From contig NZ_JASKMT010000010.1 of assembly GCF_030124175.1 (NCBI RefSeq), positions 1 through 64,000 of the forward strand: a stretch of 64,000 bases of DNA, read 5' to 3'. The translations under genes were made by a program, and so were the position numbers. The notes beneath the pieces were generated by a model. The model did not search any database. It was not told where the DNA came from and saw only the letters and a list, made by a program, of their open reading frames with translations. Each line of letters starts with the position of its first letter. Positions within the stretch are counted from its first letter, which is position 1. Of the stretch, positions 53,484 through 62,383 are shown in pieces. The stretch is from Streptomyces sp. 549 (lineage in GTDB: Bacteria; Actinomycetota; Actinomycetes; Streptomycetales; Streptomycetaceae).

Positions 53484-54733
53484 GGAGGCCGAGGACGGTG
53501 GCACCGGACGTGCACCACGGCGGAGGACACGATGGGGATCACGACGAGGACGGCGCCTGGCAGCGTGCGCTGCGCGAGCAGTTCCCGATCGTCACCGCGC
53601 ACCCGGACACGGCGTACCTGGACAGCGCGGCGACCTCGCAGAAACCGCGGGCCGTGCTGGAGGCGGTCCAGACCTACCTCACCACCTCCAACGCCAACGC
53701 CGGGCGGGGAACCTACCCCTGGGCCAACCGCACCACGGAACTGGTGGAGCGGACCCGGGCCCGGGTCAAGGAGTTCCTCCACGACCCCGGGCCGGACCGC
53801 TCCGGGGTGCACTTCACCAGCGGCACCACCGACGGCCTGCGCATGGTCGCCCGCGACTGGCTGGTGCCCCACCTCACCGACGGCGACGAGATCCTCGTCC
53901 CCCACGCCGACCACCAGGCCAACCTCGCCCCCTGGCTGGAGGCCCGACACCTGCTCGCCGCCCGCGGCGTCGACGTGAAGGTCCGGGCCCTGCCTTACCA
54001 GGCAGCCTCGGGCGACTACGACCACCGCGCGCTCGGTACGGCGGTCGGCCCCCGGACCCGCTTCGTCGCCGCCACGCACATCCACCACGTCTTCGGCGGC
54101 GACATGAACGTGCACCGCATCCGTGCCGCCGTCGGCCCGGACGTGCCGATCTGCCTGGACGCCGCGCAGAGCGTCGGCCACCTGCCCGTCCGGGTCGACG
54201 ATCCGGCGCTCGACGTCGACTTCGTGGTCTTCTCGGGTCACAAGGCGATGGCGCTGCCCGGAACGGGCGCGGTCTGGGCGCGCAACACCCGAGGACCGGT
54301 GCTGCGGCCCGCCGGTTGGCAGGGCACCCCGAACACCGTCGGCATCGTGTCGCTGCTGGCAGCGCTCGACTGGCTCGACGAGGCCGGAACGGACCGGATC
54401 GCCCGTCACACCGCCCGCCTCACCACCCGCCTGACCGACCGGCTGCGCCACCTCGACGCCTACGAGGTGCTCGGCTGCCAGTCCAGCCTGGCCGCCGACT
54501 CCGCGGTGCCGGGTGGCCAACGCCGCCACGGCATCGTCACCTTCCGGCACCGGGACATCCCCTCGGACGACCTCGGCTTCATCCTCTACAGCCACGGCTT
54601 CATGGTGCGCGCCGACAGCCTGTGCCAGGCCGGTGCCACGGACCGGGACGGCTCGGTCCGGGTGAGCCTGCACCTGTACAACACCGCGCAGGAGATCGAC
54701 CGTCTGCTCGACGTGATCGAGTCGCTGACCTGA
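53480..54733 (+). CDS. SufS/CsdA-like class V aminotransferase
   Basis: A 417-residue class V PLP enzyme resembles cysteine desulfurases: LDSAATSQKP at the N-terminus, HADHQANLAPW, the PLP lysine in VVFSGHKAMALPG, and a Cys in MVRADSLCQAG at the position of the catalytic Cys of SufS. A desulfurase can hand persulfide to the neighbouring rhodanese domain. The gene is coupled to the rhodanese fusion by an ATGA-type overlap. Whether it serves the metallophore or Fe-S assembly is not visible, but no suf genes accompany it. Confidence 0.82.
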   Translation: MRRPRTVAPDVHHGGGHDGDHDEDGAWQRALREQFPIVTAHPDTAYLDSAATSQKPRAVLEAVQTYLTTSNANAGRGTYPWANRTTELVERTRARVKEFLHDPGPDRSGVHFTSGTTDGLRMVARDWLVPHLTDGDEILVPHADHQANLAPWLEARHLLAARGVDVKVRALPYQAASGDYDHRALGTAVGPRTRFVAATHIHHVFGGDMNVHRIRAAVGPDVPICLDAAQSVGHLPVRVDDPALDVDFVVFSGHKAMALPGTGAVWARNTRGPVLRPAGWQGTPNTVGIVSLLAALDWLDEAGTDRIARHTARLTTRLTDRLRHLDAYEVLGCQSSLAADSAVPGGQRRHGIVTFRHRDIPSDDLGFILYSHGFMVRADSLCQAGATDRDGSVRVSLHLYNTAQEIDRLLDVIESLT

Positions 54734-54742
54734 GCGTGTAAG

Positions 54743-54757
54743 TGAAAACCGTTTTCA
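54743..54757 (+). promoter_or_regulatory. Zur-type box before a methyltransferase
   Basis: TGAAAACCGTTTTCA is a perfect 7-1-7 inverted repeat, extendable to 17 bases (GTGAAAACCGTTTTCAC). It shares the TGAAAA/TTTTCA arms of the box at 27076, with a C-G change next to the centre. It sits 56 bases before the ATG at 54813. Confidence 0.72.
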
Positions 54758-54812
54758 CCTGTACATTGCGTGGTAGCCACGACAGGCGAGTGACGGAAGA
54801 GGTGACGCGGCC

Positions 54813-55580
54813 ATGGGCGTGAGCATGGCGACGGCCGGTTCCTGGGTGGAACGCTGGGAACGTCAGCAGCAGCGGTACGCGGTGGACCGTGAGGAGCGGT
54901 TCACCGTGATCACGGACGTCGTCGAGCATCTCACGGCCGCCCGGAGCCGCCCGCTCGTCCTGGATCTGGGCTGCGGCCCGGGCTCCCTGTCCGCCCGGCT
55001 CGCCCGCCGCCTGCCCGGCGCGGACATCGTCGCCGTCGACATGGACCCCGTACTGCTGGAGCTGGGCCGCACCCACCATGCGGACGCCGCCCGGTTCGTC
55101 GACGCTGTGATCGGCGCGGACGGCTGGGTCCAGGCCCTCGGCCTGGACCGCCCGCTCGACGCCGCCGTGTCGACGACGGCACTGCACTACCTTGCCGAGC
55201 CGGACCTGCTGGACGTCTACCGCAGCGTCGCCGCCCTGCTCCGCCCCGGGGGCGCCCTCGTCAACGGGGACCACTTCCCGCCGGAAGGGGAGCGCTGCTC
55301 GGACCTGACAGCCTGTGTAGGGCGGCGCCGGGCCGAACGGACAGGCGGCGACCGCCACGAGGACTGGCAGTCCTGGTGGCGGGCGGCAGCCGAGGAGCCA
55401 GAGCTGGCCGACCTGTTCGTGCAGCGGGAGCAGCGCCGCGCGACGCCCGGCGGCGTCGGTGGGGACGAGGACCTCTCCGTGCGCCGCCACACCGAGCTGC
55501 TGCACCGGGCGGGCTTCGCCCACGTGACGCCGGTGTGGCAGGTCGGCGACAGCTGCGTGCTTGCAGCCGTCAAGGGCTGA
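54813..55580 (+). CDS. Class I SAM-dependent methyltransferase under a Zur-type box
   Basis: A 255-residue methyltransferase has motif I LVLDLGCGPGSLSARLA (about 49-65), IVAVDMDP, and AAVSTTALHYLAEPD. It is a standalone transcription unit with the palindrome at 54743 immediately upstream. I count it as the right end of the zinc-regulated locus. Substrate unknown. Confidence 0.84.
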   Translation: MGVSMATAGSWVERWERQQQRYAVDREERFTVITDVVEHLTAARSRPLVLDLGCGPGSLSARLARRLPGADIVAVDMDPVLLELGRTHHADAARFVDAVIGADGWVQALGLDRPLDAAVSTTALHYLAEPDLLDVYRSVAALLRPGGALVNGDHFPPEGERCSDLTACVGRRRAERTGGDRHEDWQSWWRAAAEEPELADLFVQREQRRATPGGVGGDEDLSVRRHTELLHRAGFAHVTPVWQVGDSCVLAAVKG

Positions 55581-55623
55581 CCGGTCCCGTTTCGGGGCGG
55601 GGGGAACGTCACGCCCCGCGGTG

Positions 55624-56181
55624 TCACAGGGCGAGACTCATCAGGACGTCGTCGCGGTCGTCGCCGGGTGCCAGTCGCAGTGCGCCCGGCCAGCGGCCGA
55701 CCTCCGTCCAGCCGGCCTTTCGGTAGAAGTCCTCCAGTCCCAGGCCGCTCCTGGCCGAGAGCTTGAGCCGTTCCAGCTGCATCTCCTCCCGCGCGACGAC
55801 CCGGACGCGGTGCATGAGGGCGGCTCCGACTCCCCTGCCGCGCAGGCGGACGTGGGTCTGGACGTGGTTCACCACGCCGCAGTGCGCTTCCAGCGGGTGC
55901 GCCTCGCGTCGCAGGAGCAGCCACCCCGCGAGCGCGCCGTCGAGTGTGGCCACGAGCAGCCTGCTCCGCGCGGGGTGCAGGTCATCGGCGATCCGGTCCA
56001 GGGCCGGTTCGACGTCCGCCGGTGTCAGCGGGGGCAGCGGGCACCCGGAGGGGATGACCGCGCCGCCGCCGTTGGCCACGGAGGCCCAGCAGGCAGCGAT
56101 CTCCCGTCTGACGGCGCCGGAGACGTCGGCCGGCCGGAGGAGCTGCGCGAAGGCGGGAGCGGAGACCTCGGATGCTGTCAC
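55624..56181 (-). CDS. GNAT-family N-acetyltransferase
   Basis: A 185-residue acetyltransferase has the acetyl-CoA loop VRLRGRGVGAALMHRVRVVA in the C-terminal half, followed by LKLSARSGLGLEDFYRKAGW. Start is GTG at 56181. Substrate unknown. It is monocistronic and convergent with the methyltransferase to its left. Confidence 0.84.
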   Translation of the reverse strand: MTASEVSAPAFAQLLRPADVSGAVRREIAACWASVANGGGAVIPSGCPLPPLTPADVEPALDRIADDLHPARSRLLVATLDGALAGWLLLRREAHPLEAHCGVVNHVQTHVRLRGRGVGAALMHRVRVVAREEMQLERLKLSARSGLGLEDFYRKAGWTEVGRWPGALRLAPGDDRDDVLMSLAL

Positions 56182-56397
56182 GACCAGTAGCGTGCCAGAC
56201 GGCCCCCGCTCCCACGGACGGAACGCTCTGGACCACTGCCCCCACGGAAGGCGCGGCAGCGGGTCCTGCGGAGGACGGTCCGGCATGTCGCGGAAGCTCC
56301 GCATGCCCTGTTTGCCTACATGTCCTATCTTGGCCTGGCGTCGCAGAGGCGGTCGTCGAGAGGACGGCTGCCCGGACGACCGGATTCGGAGTACGTC

Positions 56398-56700
56398 ATG
56401 ACGTCCGCCACTGAACACCGCGTCCACGAGGGCCACGGCCACCGGCACCAGGAAGGCTGCGGGCACGTCGCCGTCCCGCACGATGACCACGTGGACTACG
56501 TCCACGACGGGCACCTGCACCGAGCCCACGACGGTCACGTCGACGAGTGCACGGTCCCCGGCCACCAGCCGCACGAGGGCCACGGCCATGACCACGGCCA
56601 GGGGTGCGGGCACGTCGCCGTGCCGCACGATGACCACGTGGACTTCGTCCACGACGGACACCGCCACGCCGCGCACGAAGGCCACTGGGACGACCACTGA
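56398..56700 (+). CDS. Histidine-rich metal-binding protein with an internal duplication
   Basis: A 100-residue soluble protein holds about 29 His. It has two near-copies of a block HEGHGH...CGHVAVPHDDHVDYVHDGH; the second begins near residue 59. Each block has one Cys in GCGH. No signal peptide or membrane segment is seen. Such His/Asp-rich proteins bind zinc, nickel or cobalt. No Zur box lies directly upstream. The location near a zinc-regulated locus is suggestive only. Confidence 0.82.
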   Translation: MTSATEHRVHEGHGHRHQEGCGHVAVPHDDHVDYVHDGHLHRAHDGHVDECTVPGHQPHEGHGHDHGQGCGHVAVPHDDHVDFVHDGHRHAAHEGHWDDH

Positions 56701-56949
56701 CCGACCGGGCGGGTAGTACCGCGCCCGGGCAGGGCATGGGCGGCGGCACTGCGAGCAGGGGGCCGTCCGGGCACACACCGGGCGGCCTCTCGCCGTGCCT
56801 GCCCTCAGCCCAGGGGCTCGGACGGGGACCGAGAACGCCCGCGTGAGCGATGCGCCGCCTGGACAACGGGACACGCGGGCTTGACAGGGCACAGCACTTC
56901 CCCGAAACCGAAGGGAAGGCGTGCCCGCCACGGGGGAGAGGTGGAGCGG

Positions 56950-57609
56950 ATGGTCGACGCGCAGGCGAACTGGCGCGCTCACTGGGACAGGTCGGCGGCC
57001 TTCTACGACACGAACATGAAGCTCTGGGACCGGTTGCTGTTCTCCGGCCAACGGGAGTGGGCCTGCGGCCGGGCGGTCGGGCAGGTGCTCGAGGTCGCCA
57101 TCGGCACCGGGCGCAACCTGCCGTTCTACCCCGACGGGCTCCCGCTGACCGGTATCGACGTCAGCGGCAGGATGCTGGAGTTGGCGCGAGCGCGTGCCGA
57201 CGGTCTGCGGCGCGAGGTCGACCTGCGGCAGGCGGACGCACATCAACTGCCCTTCGAGGACGCCAGCTTCGACACCGTGGTGTGCACGCTCAGCCTGTGC
57301 GCGATCCCCGACGTCGACCAGGCGGTCCGTGAGATCCACCGGGTGCTCAGGGACGGCGGCCGGTTCGTGAGCGTCGACCATGTGGTCAGTCCCCACTGGC
57401 TGCTGCGCAGGATGCAGGGCGGCATCGAGCGGTTCAGCGTGCCCTCGGCGGGTGAACACCTGCGGCGCCGGCCGATCGGGAACGTCCGTGCCGCCGGGTT
57501 CGTCATCGAGGAGTCGGCCCGCCTCAGGGGCGGACACGTGGAGCGCCTGCACGCCACCAAGAGCCGGGAGCGACCGGGAGCGGGACGGGAACCGGGGAGC
57601 GGAGGCTGA
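56950..57609 (+). CDS. UbiE-type class I methyltransferase
   Basis: A 219-residue methyltransferase has motif I VLEVAIGTGRNLPFYP, LTGIDVSGRMLELARAR, and TVVCTLSLCAIPD. Related enzymes act on quinones or phospholipids (UbiE, PmtA), so a phospholipid or small-molecule substrate is possible. ATG at 56950 has GGAG upstream; longer starts exist. Confidence 0.78.
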   Translation: MVDAQANWRAHWDRSAAFYDTNMKLWDRLLFSGQREWACGRAVGQVLEVAIGTGRNLPFYPDGLPLTGIDVSGRMLELARARADGLRREVDLRQADAHQLPFEDASFDTVVCTLSLCAIPDVDQAVREIHRVLRDGGRFVSVDHVVSPHWLLRRMQGGIERFSVPSAGEHLRRRPIGNVRAAGFVIEESARLRGGHVERLHATKSRERPGAGREPGSGG

Positions 57610-57693
57610 CGCTGCCGGCCGCCCTGGCTCCCGTGGGCGCGTGCTCTCCATGTCCCTGGCCGCGAGTACCAGCGATTCGCAGAGAGGTCCCCC

Positions 57694-58195
57694 ATGACTG
57701 ATCACTACCCGTACCGCATAGCGAGCCGGAGGGGACCTCACGCTGATCTGGCGGCCCGGGGAGGGAGATGATCCCGACTCGCTGGCCGTTGACGACGCCG
57801 GGGGGCTCCTCGCCTTCCACCACCGCAGAACGCTGCACGAACTCTGTGACCGCAACGGCTGGAACCTCATCCGGGAGGGCGAAGCCACACTCGACCTGGA
57901 CGCCGTACGGCGGTGGGTCGAGCACCCCGACCGTGGCGCGGTATCGGTCGGACTGCTGCTTGAGGCCTGGAACTTCTTCGACGACCTCTTCCACAGCCTG
58001 AAAGCCGACCCGCCCCTTCCCGGCCGGGCGCCGGTCCATGACGGCGCCTACGAGAAGATCTTCAACGGTGAAGCGCTCGCCCCGAGCGCCGGCGAGGGAG
58101 CCCGGACGGATGAGGAGGTCGCGGCCGTGCGTGAACTCCTCCGGGCAGGGTTGGATCTCTGGAGGCAGGCCGGGCACGGCACCGACACCGTCTGA
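57694..58195 (+). pseudogene. Conserved protein interrupted by a frameshift in a G run
   Basis: The frame opens with MTDHYPYRIA at 57694 but shifts at a G run near 57731-57734. The shifted frame gives a convincing protein (DLTLIWRPGEGDDPDSLAVD, LLLEAWNFFDDLFHSLKADP) and ends at 58193. Removing one G from GGGG would join them into about 166 residues. This may be a true frameshift mutation or a sequencing error; the sequence beyond the shift is intact. I know the protein only as a hypothetical Streptomyces gene with a Trp/Phe-rich core. Confidence 0.6.
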
Positions 58196-58391
58196 CCGGC
58201 CGCAGCAGCGGTGGTGAAGGGCGCTGACGTCGGTGCGGTCACCCGGACGACCCCTCGGCGGTCGCCAAGCTCCGTCAGGGTGCAGGGCCGAGTGGCCCCT
58301 CTGCCGGGACGTCCGGGACCTGCCCTCAAGCCGGGCCGTGTCGGACCCTGGAGGTGCACCGCACGAGCAGGCAGTACTCAAGGAGTATGTG

Positions 58392-59402
58392 ATGAAGGCA
58401 GCAGTCGTCCGGTCCTTCGGTGAGCCGCTGGTGATCGAGGAGCGCCCCGACCCGCAGCCCGGCCCAGGTGAGGTCCGCGTCCGGCTTGAGGCTTCCGGGC
58501 TGTGCCACACCGACATCCACGCCGCGAACGGCGACTGGCCGGTCAAGCCGGCCCCGCCGTTCGTCCCCGGCCACGAGGGTGTCGGCATCGTCGAGGAGCT
58601 CGGCGACGGAGTGACCCACCTGGCCGTCGGGCAGCGGGTCGCCGTGCCCTGGCTGGGCTGGGCCTGCGGGCGGTGCGAGCACTGCCTGTCCGGCTGGGAG
58701 ACGCTGTGCGAACAGCAGCACAACACCGGCTACAGCATGGACGGCGGGTACGCGGAGAAGATGCTCGCCCCCGCCGACTTCGCCGCTGTGGTCCCCGACG
58801 GGATCGACCCGCGTGACGCCGCCCCGCTGACCTGCGCGGGTGTGACCACGTACAAGGCGCTGAAGGTCGCCGGGGTCCGGCCGACCCAGCTGGTGGCGAT
58901 CTCCGGTGTCGGCGGCCTCGGGCACCTGGCCGTGCAGTACGCCAAGATCGCCGGAGCGACCGTCGCCGCGATCGACGTCACCGACGACAAGCTGGAACTG
59001 GCCCGGGAGCTCGGCGCCGACATCCTCATCGACGCCCGCAAGGAGGACCCGGCCGAGGTGCTCAAGCGGCACGGCGGCGCCCACGCGGCCATCGCGCTGG
59101 CCGTCAACGAGCAGGCGTTCGCCTCCGCCTACGCGGGACTGCGGCGCGGCGGCAAACTCATCATGGTCGCCCTGCCCGCCGGCGGGACCATCCAGGTGCC
59201 GATCTTCGACACCGTGCTGAACGGCACCTCCGTCATCGGCTCCATCGTCGGCACCCGTCAGGACCTCGACGAGGTCTTCCAGCTGCACGCCGCCGGACGC
59301 ACCAAGGTGATCTACGAGACCCGGTCGCTGGAGAGCGTGAACGAGTCCATCGCCGAGGTCCTCGACGGGCAGGTCAAGGCACGCATCGTCTTCGAGATGT
59401 GA
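58392..59402 (+). CDS. adhP: Zinc-dependent alcohol dehydrogenase
   Basis: A 336-residue medium-chain dehydrogenase has the catalytic zinc site C-H-T (CHTDIHAANGDWP) and GHEGVG, the structural zinc cysteines in WACGRCEHCLSGWETLC, and NAD loop GVGGLGHLAVQYAKIAG. It oxidises or reduces alcohols and aldehydes, with preference as in bacterial AdhP. The ATG is 2 bases after a GTG. A cupin and an HPF-like gene follow, possibly a stress or low-oxygen set. Confidence 0.92.
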   Translation: MKAAVVRSFGEPLVIEERPDPQPGPGEVRVRLEASGLCHTDIHAANGDWPVKPAPPFVPGHEGVGIVEELGDGVTHLAVGQRVAVPWLGWACGRCEHCLSGWETLCEQQHNTGYSMDGGYAEKMLAPADFAAVVPDGIDPRDAAPLTCAGVTTYKALKVAGVRPTQLVAISGVGGLGHLAVQYAKIAGATVAAIDVTDDKLELARELGADILIDARKEDPAEVLKRHGGAHAAIALAVNEQAFASAYAGLRRGGKLIMVALPAGGTIQVPIFDTVLNGTSVIGSIVGTRQDLDEVFQLHAAGRTKVIYETRSLESVNESIAEVLDGQVKARIVFEM

Positions 59403-59516
59403 CCAGCCGACTCCCTGCCGGAACGCCGGCACCGTGGCGGCGTCCGCCACCACGGCCGGCACGGCGTGCCGGAGGCCCACCGGACCACATCCGCTGAACC
59501 ACGGAGGCCGGGAACC

Positions 59517-59849
59517 ATGCAGAAGCTCTCACTCGACGCACTGGCCCGCGAGCACCTGGAACGCGCCACCGCCGCCTCCACCGGCCGCAGCGCCGCCACC
59601 GTGTACGGCGGCCACGAACACGTCCTGCGCCAGACCGTGCTCGCGCTGACCGCCGGCACCTCGCTCGCCGACCACGACAGCCCCGGCGAGGCGACCCTGC
59701 TGGTGCTGCGCGGACGCGTCCGGCTCACCAGCGGCGACACGTCCTGGGAAGGCCGTGCCGGCGACCTCCTCACCATCCCCGAGGCCCGCCACGGTCTGCA
59801 GGCGATCGAAGACGCGGCAGTGCTGCTCACCGTCGCCAAACACGACTGA
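59517..59849 (+). CDS. Cupin-domain protein
   Basis: A 110-residue single-domain cupin has HEHVLRQTVLALTAGTSLAD, LLVLRGRVRLTSGD and HGLQAIEDAAVLLTV. It lacks some histidines of metal-binding cupins (motif 1 keeps few), so an enzymatic role is doubtful. It lies 114 bases after the dehydrogenase. Confidence 0.72.
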   Translation: MQKLSLDALAREHLERATAASTGRSAATVYGGHEHVLRQTVLALTAGTSLADHDSPGEATLLVLRGRVRLTSGDTSWEGRAGDLLTIPEARHGLQAIEDAAVLLTVAKHD

Positions 59850-59925
59850 CCTACGAACCACCGACAACCGACCCCGGAACGCAACTCCGCGATCCGCCCG
59901 CCGCACCTTCAGCAGAGGAACCGAC

Positions 59926-60303
59926 ATGACCAGCGATGACACCCAGGCCGCAACCACGGTGAGGCTGCGCTGCGACGGCGCCGTGGACGAGGACACCCTC
60001 GCCTACGCACGCACCAAGATCGACGCCGTGCTGAGCCGGCCGGGCCTGCCCACCACCACCGGCGAGGTACGGATCGTGCGGGCAGCTGCCCACCACACCG
60101 ACCTCCCCTGGTCGGCCACGGCCGACCTGCACGTCGGCACCCGACAGGTGGTCGTCCATGCCGAGCAGGCCACCGGCCGCGAACTCGTCGACCAACTCCA
60201 GGACCGCCTGCGCCGCCAGACCGACAAGGCCGCCCACACCTGGGACACCCGCCGCCGGACCACGGCACCGCCGTGGCGCGGCAGCGATCAGCGCCCGGCG
60301 TGA
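59926..60303 (+). CDS. HPF/RaiA-like ribosome-associated protein
   Basis: A 125-residue protein has the alpha/beta fold of the hibernation-factor N-terminal domain: EDTLAYARTKIDAVLSRPGL, ATADLHVGTRQVVVHAEQ and LVDQLQDRLRRQTDKAAH. It is longer in the tail and lacks the dimerisation domain of long HPF. A role in ribosome silencing is likely by family but unproven. It follows the cupin gene by 76 bases. Confidence 0.7.
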   Translation: MTSDDTQAATTVRLRCDGAVDEDTLAYARTKIDAVLSRPGLPTTTGEVRIVRAAAHHTDLPWSATADLHVGTRQVVVHAEQATGRELVDQLQDRLRRQTDKAAHTWDTRRRTTAPPWRGSDQRPA

Positions 60304-60336
60304 GCCCCCGATGAGCGCCGGGCCCGCCCTTGGGCT

Positions 60337-60794
60337 CTACTTGAACCCAAGGCCCTCTACCTCATGTTCCAGCGCGGCGACCGCGAGGTCGGGGTGTTGC
60401 AGCGGGAAGACGCCCACCCCTGCGAGCTGCCCGGGCCGCTGCGCGCAGTGCGCGGCGACCCCCTCGTTGACGGCGTGGCTCAGGTTCATGGCCTGGGCGG
60501 CGCCGGCCCAGTAGTGGTACTGCGCCGGGGTGACCGACACCAGCTGGAAGTCGATCCCCGTACGGGCCATGTCGGCCAGCCGGACCTCGGCGTAGACGAG
60601 GCTGGGGATCCGCTCCTGGACCATGGGGACCGACACCATGGCCGACTTCCGGCCCTGGCGCCGCAGTTCCACCTGTCGCTGCCGGTCGGGGCCACGCTGC
60701 CCGCCGCCATCGCCTCGTCCTGAGGGAGCAGGGCATGCGCATGGACGTCGAAGGTCATCTCGCCGCCGGTGTTCCCGATTGGACCGCCGCTCAT
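60337..60794 (-). pseudogene. Truncated, frameshifted amidohydrolase (ACMSD-like)
   Basis: The N-terminus MSGG...MTFDVHAHALLPQDEAMAAG carries the DxHxHxxP metal site of family 2 amidohydrolases. A frameshift near 60675-60700 moves the rest (ELRRQGRKSAMVSVP, ARTGIDFQLVSVTPAQYHYW) into another frame, which stops at 60337 after EVEGLGFK. The usual C-terminal two-thirds is absent. Its start overlaps the stop of the upstream amidohydrolase gene, so the intact pair was once coupled. Confidence 0.75.
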
Positions 60795-62266
60795 GCTGCA
60801 CCGCCCTCGGTGGTCTGCGCCGCCCAGGCGGGCGCGTTGGCCTCCGCCGCCTGCGCCATCTGCTGGAGCAGTCCCTCCGGGCGCTCGGGCAGACAGCCGC
60901 CGCGCGCCTCAATGCGCGGTTCGAGGCGCTCCCAGGCGCTCTCGACCTCGAGCACCGCTCGCGCGGAGCGCTCACCGGTCAGGCGCCCGCGCTTCTTGAC
61001 GATCTCGCCGCCGACCAGGACCGTGTCGATGTCCGAGGCGCGCGACTGCATCACGATTGTCGCCATCGGGTCTACGACCGGCCGCTGGTGCACGCCGTCC
61101 GTGCGCAGCAGCACGATGTCGGCCGCCTTCCCCGGTTCCAGCGAGCCTGTGACGGAGCCGAGGCCGAGGACCTCCGCGCCGCCGAGGGTCGCGTGATGGA
61201 GCACGTCACATGGGCCGAGGTGCGGGGAGCCGAGCGCGCCGGTGCCGTACGGCGACTCCAGCGCTGCCTGATGGCGGTGGGCGTTCTCCGCGTGCAGGGC
61301 GAGCCGCATCCAGACGAAGGGGTCGGCGGAGTTGTTGGCCTGAATGTCCGTGCCCAGGCCAGAAGGGATGCCGAGTTCGGCGGCGCGAGCGAAGACCGGT
61401 AAGCCCAGGCCCATCTGGAGTTCGGTCTCCGGGGTGCTGGACACTCCGGCGCCGCTGTCAGCCAGCAGCTTCAGCTCCGTGTCGGAGGCCGCGTTGACGT
61501 GCGCGTGGATCTGGCCGGGGCCGAGCAGCCCGTCCCGGTGGAGCCACTCGATCTCCGGCGCGCGCACGGCACCCCACCGCGAGTCGGTGTGCGCAGTTGC
61601 CGTCAGCCCGAGCTCCCTGGCCAGCAGGAACTCGGTGCGTGTGACGTCCCACGGGACGCCGCCGATGTCGTTGACGGCGACCCCGAGCCGAACGAGGGCG
61701 CGGGCGTCGTCGGCGGCGAAGCGCTCGGTGCGCAGGGCCCGCAGGTCCCCGAGCCGGTCCCCGTGGGAGGCGAAGTGCGGCGTAGGGGACGGTGCTTCGG
61801 TCATGCCGTAGCACCACAGGGTGCGGATGCCGACGTCGGTGACGGCACGTACGCCCTCGCGGGCGTGGTCGGGGGTGTTCACTACGTGTGCGAAGTCGAT
61901 CGTCGTCGTGATGCCGGCGTCCAGCGCCGCGACCGCACCGGCGTACGTACTGGCGTACACGTCCTCAGGCTGCTGGGCTCCGGCGTGGTGGAAGCGCATG
62001 CCCCAGGCGAAGTCGAGGATGTTCCACTCGGCGGTCATCCCGCGCAGGACCGTCTCCCACAGGTGGTGGTGGGTATCGACGAAGCCCGGCAGGACGTACG
62101 TACCGGCCGCATCGACGACCCGGGCCGTCTCCGGCGTGCCACTGATCTCCGGGGTGATCCGGGTGATCGTCCCGTTCTCGATCAGGACGTCGGCGCGGAG
62201 CATGCGGCCGTCGCGCGGGGCGCCGACCAGCACGGTGCCACCCCTGATCAGCGTGGTTGAAGTCAT
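60791..62266 (-). CDS. Amidohydrolase of the ATZ/TRZ family
   Basis: A 491-residue metal-dependent hydrolase has the first metal site in FVDTHHHLWETVLRG, later ligands in TAHTDS and HAHVNAASD, and GLGTDIQANNSADPFVW. Relatives deaminate or dechlorinate guanine, SAH, hydroxydechloroatrazine and similar rings. It starts at 62266. A TetR gene diverges from it over an operator-like inverted repeat, and the broken second hydrolase follows. The substrate is unknown; possibly an aromatic amide or purine-like compound. Confidence 0.85.
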   Translation of the reverse strand: MTSTTLIRGGTVLVGAPRDGRMLRADVLIENGTITRITPEISGTPETARVVDAAGTYVLPGFVDTHHHLWETVLRGMTAEWNILDFAWGMRFHHAGAQQPEDVYASTYAGAVAALDAGITTTIDFAHVVNTPDHAREGVRAVTDVGIRTLWCYGMTEAPSPTPHFASHGDRLGDLRALRTERFAADDARALVRLGVAVNDIGGVPWDVTRTEFLLARELGLTATAHTDSRWGAVRAPEIEWLHRDGLLGPGQIHAHVNAASDTELKLLADSGAGVSSTPETELQMGLGLPVFARAAELGIPSGLGTDIQANNSADPFVWMRLALHAENAHRHQAALESPYGTGALGSPHLGPCDVLHHATLGGAEVLGLGSVTGSLEPGKAADIVLLRTDGVHQRPVVDPMATIVMQSRASDIDTVLVGGEIVKKRGRLTGERSARAVLEVESAWERLEPRIEARGGCLPERPEGLLQQMAQAAEANAPAWAAQTTEGGAA

Positions 62267-62314
62267 GACTGTGCCTCCCTGGCAAAGGGCTGGGTGAACC
62301 GTCGATGTGAATGT

Positions 62315-62347
62315 CTTTAACATCACCGTAGCTGGTAATGTTAAAAG
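62315..62347. promoter_or_regulatory. Inverted repeat between the amidohydrolase and tetR
   Basis: CTTTAACAT at 62315 and ATGTTAAAAG at 62338 form an inverted repeat with a 14-base spacer in the 117-base divergent region. It is AT-rich against a GC-rich background. It is the likely TetR operator controlling both genes. Confidence 0.72.
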
Positions 62348-62383
62348 CCTCAACATTGGCAGAGGGTGGAGAGGAGGACGCAG

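Noticed and set aside
55624..57888. Leftward frame of 754 codons through the His-rich gene and the methyltransferase
   Set aside because: Only its last 185 codons (GNAT) are convincing; the rest is antisense of real genes.
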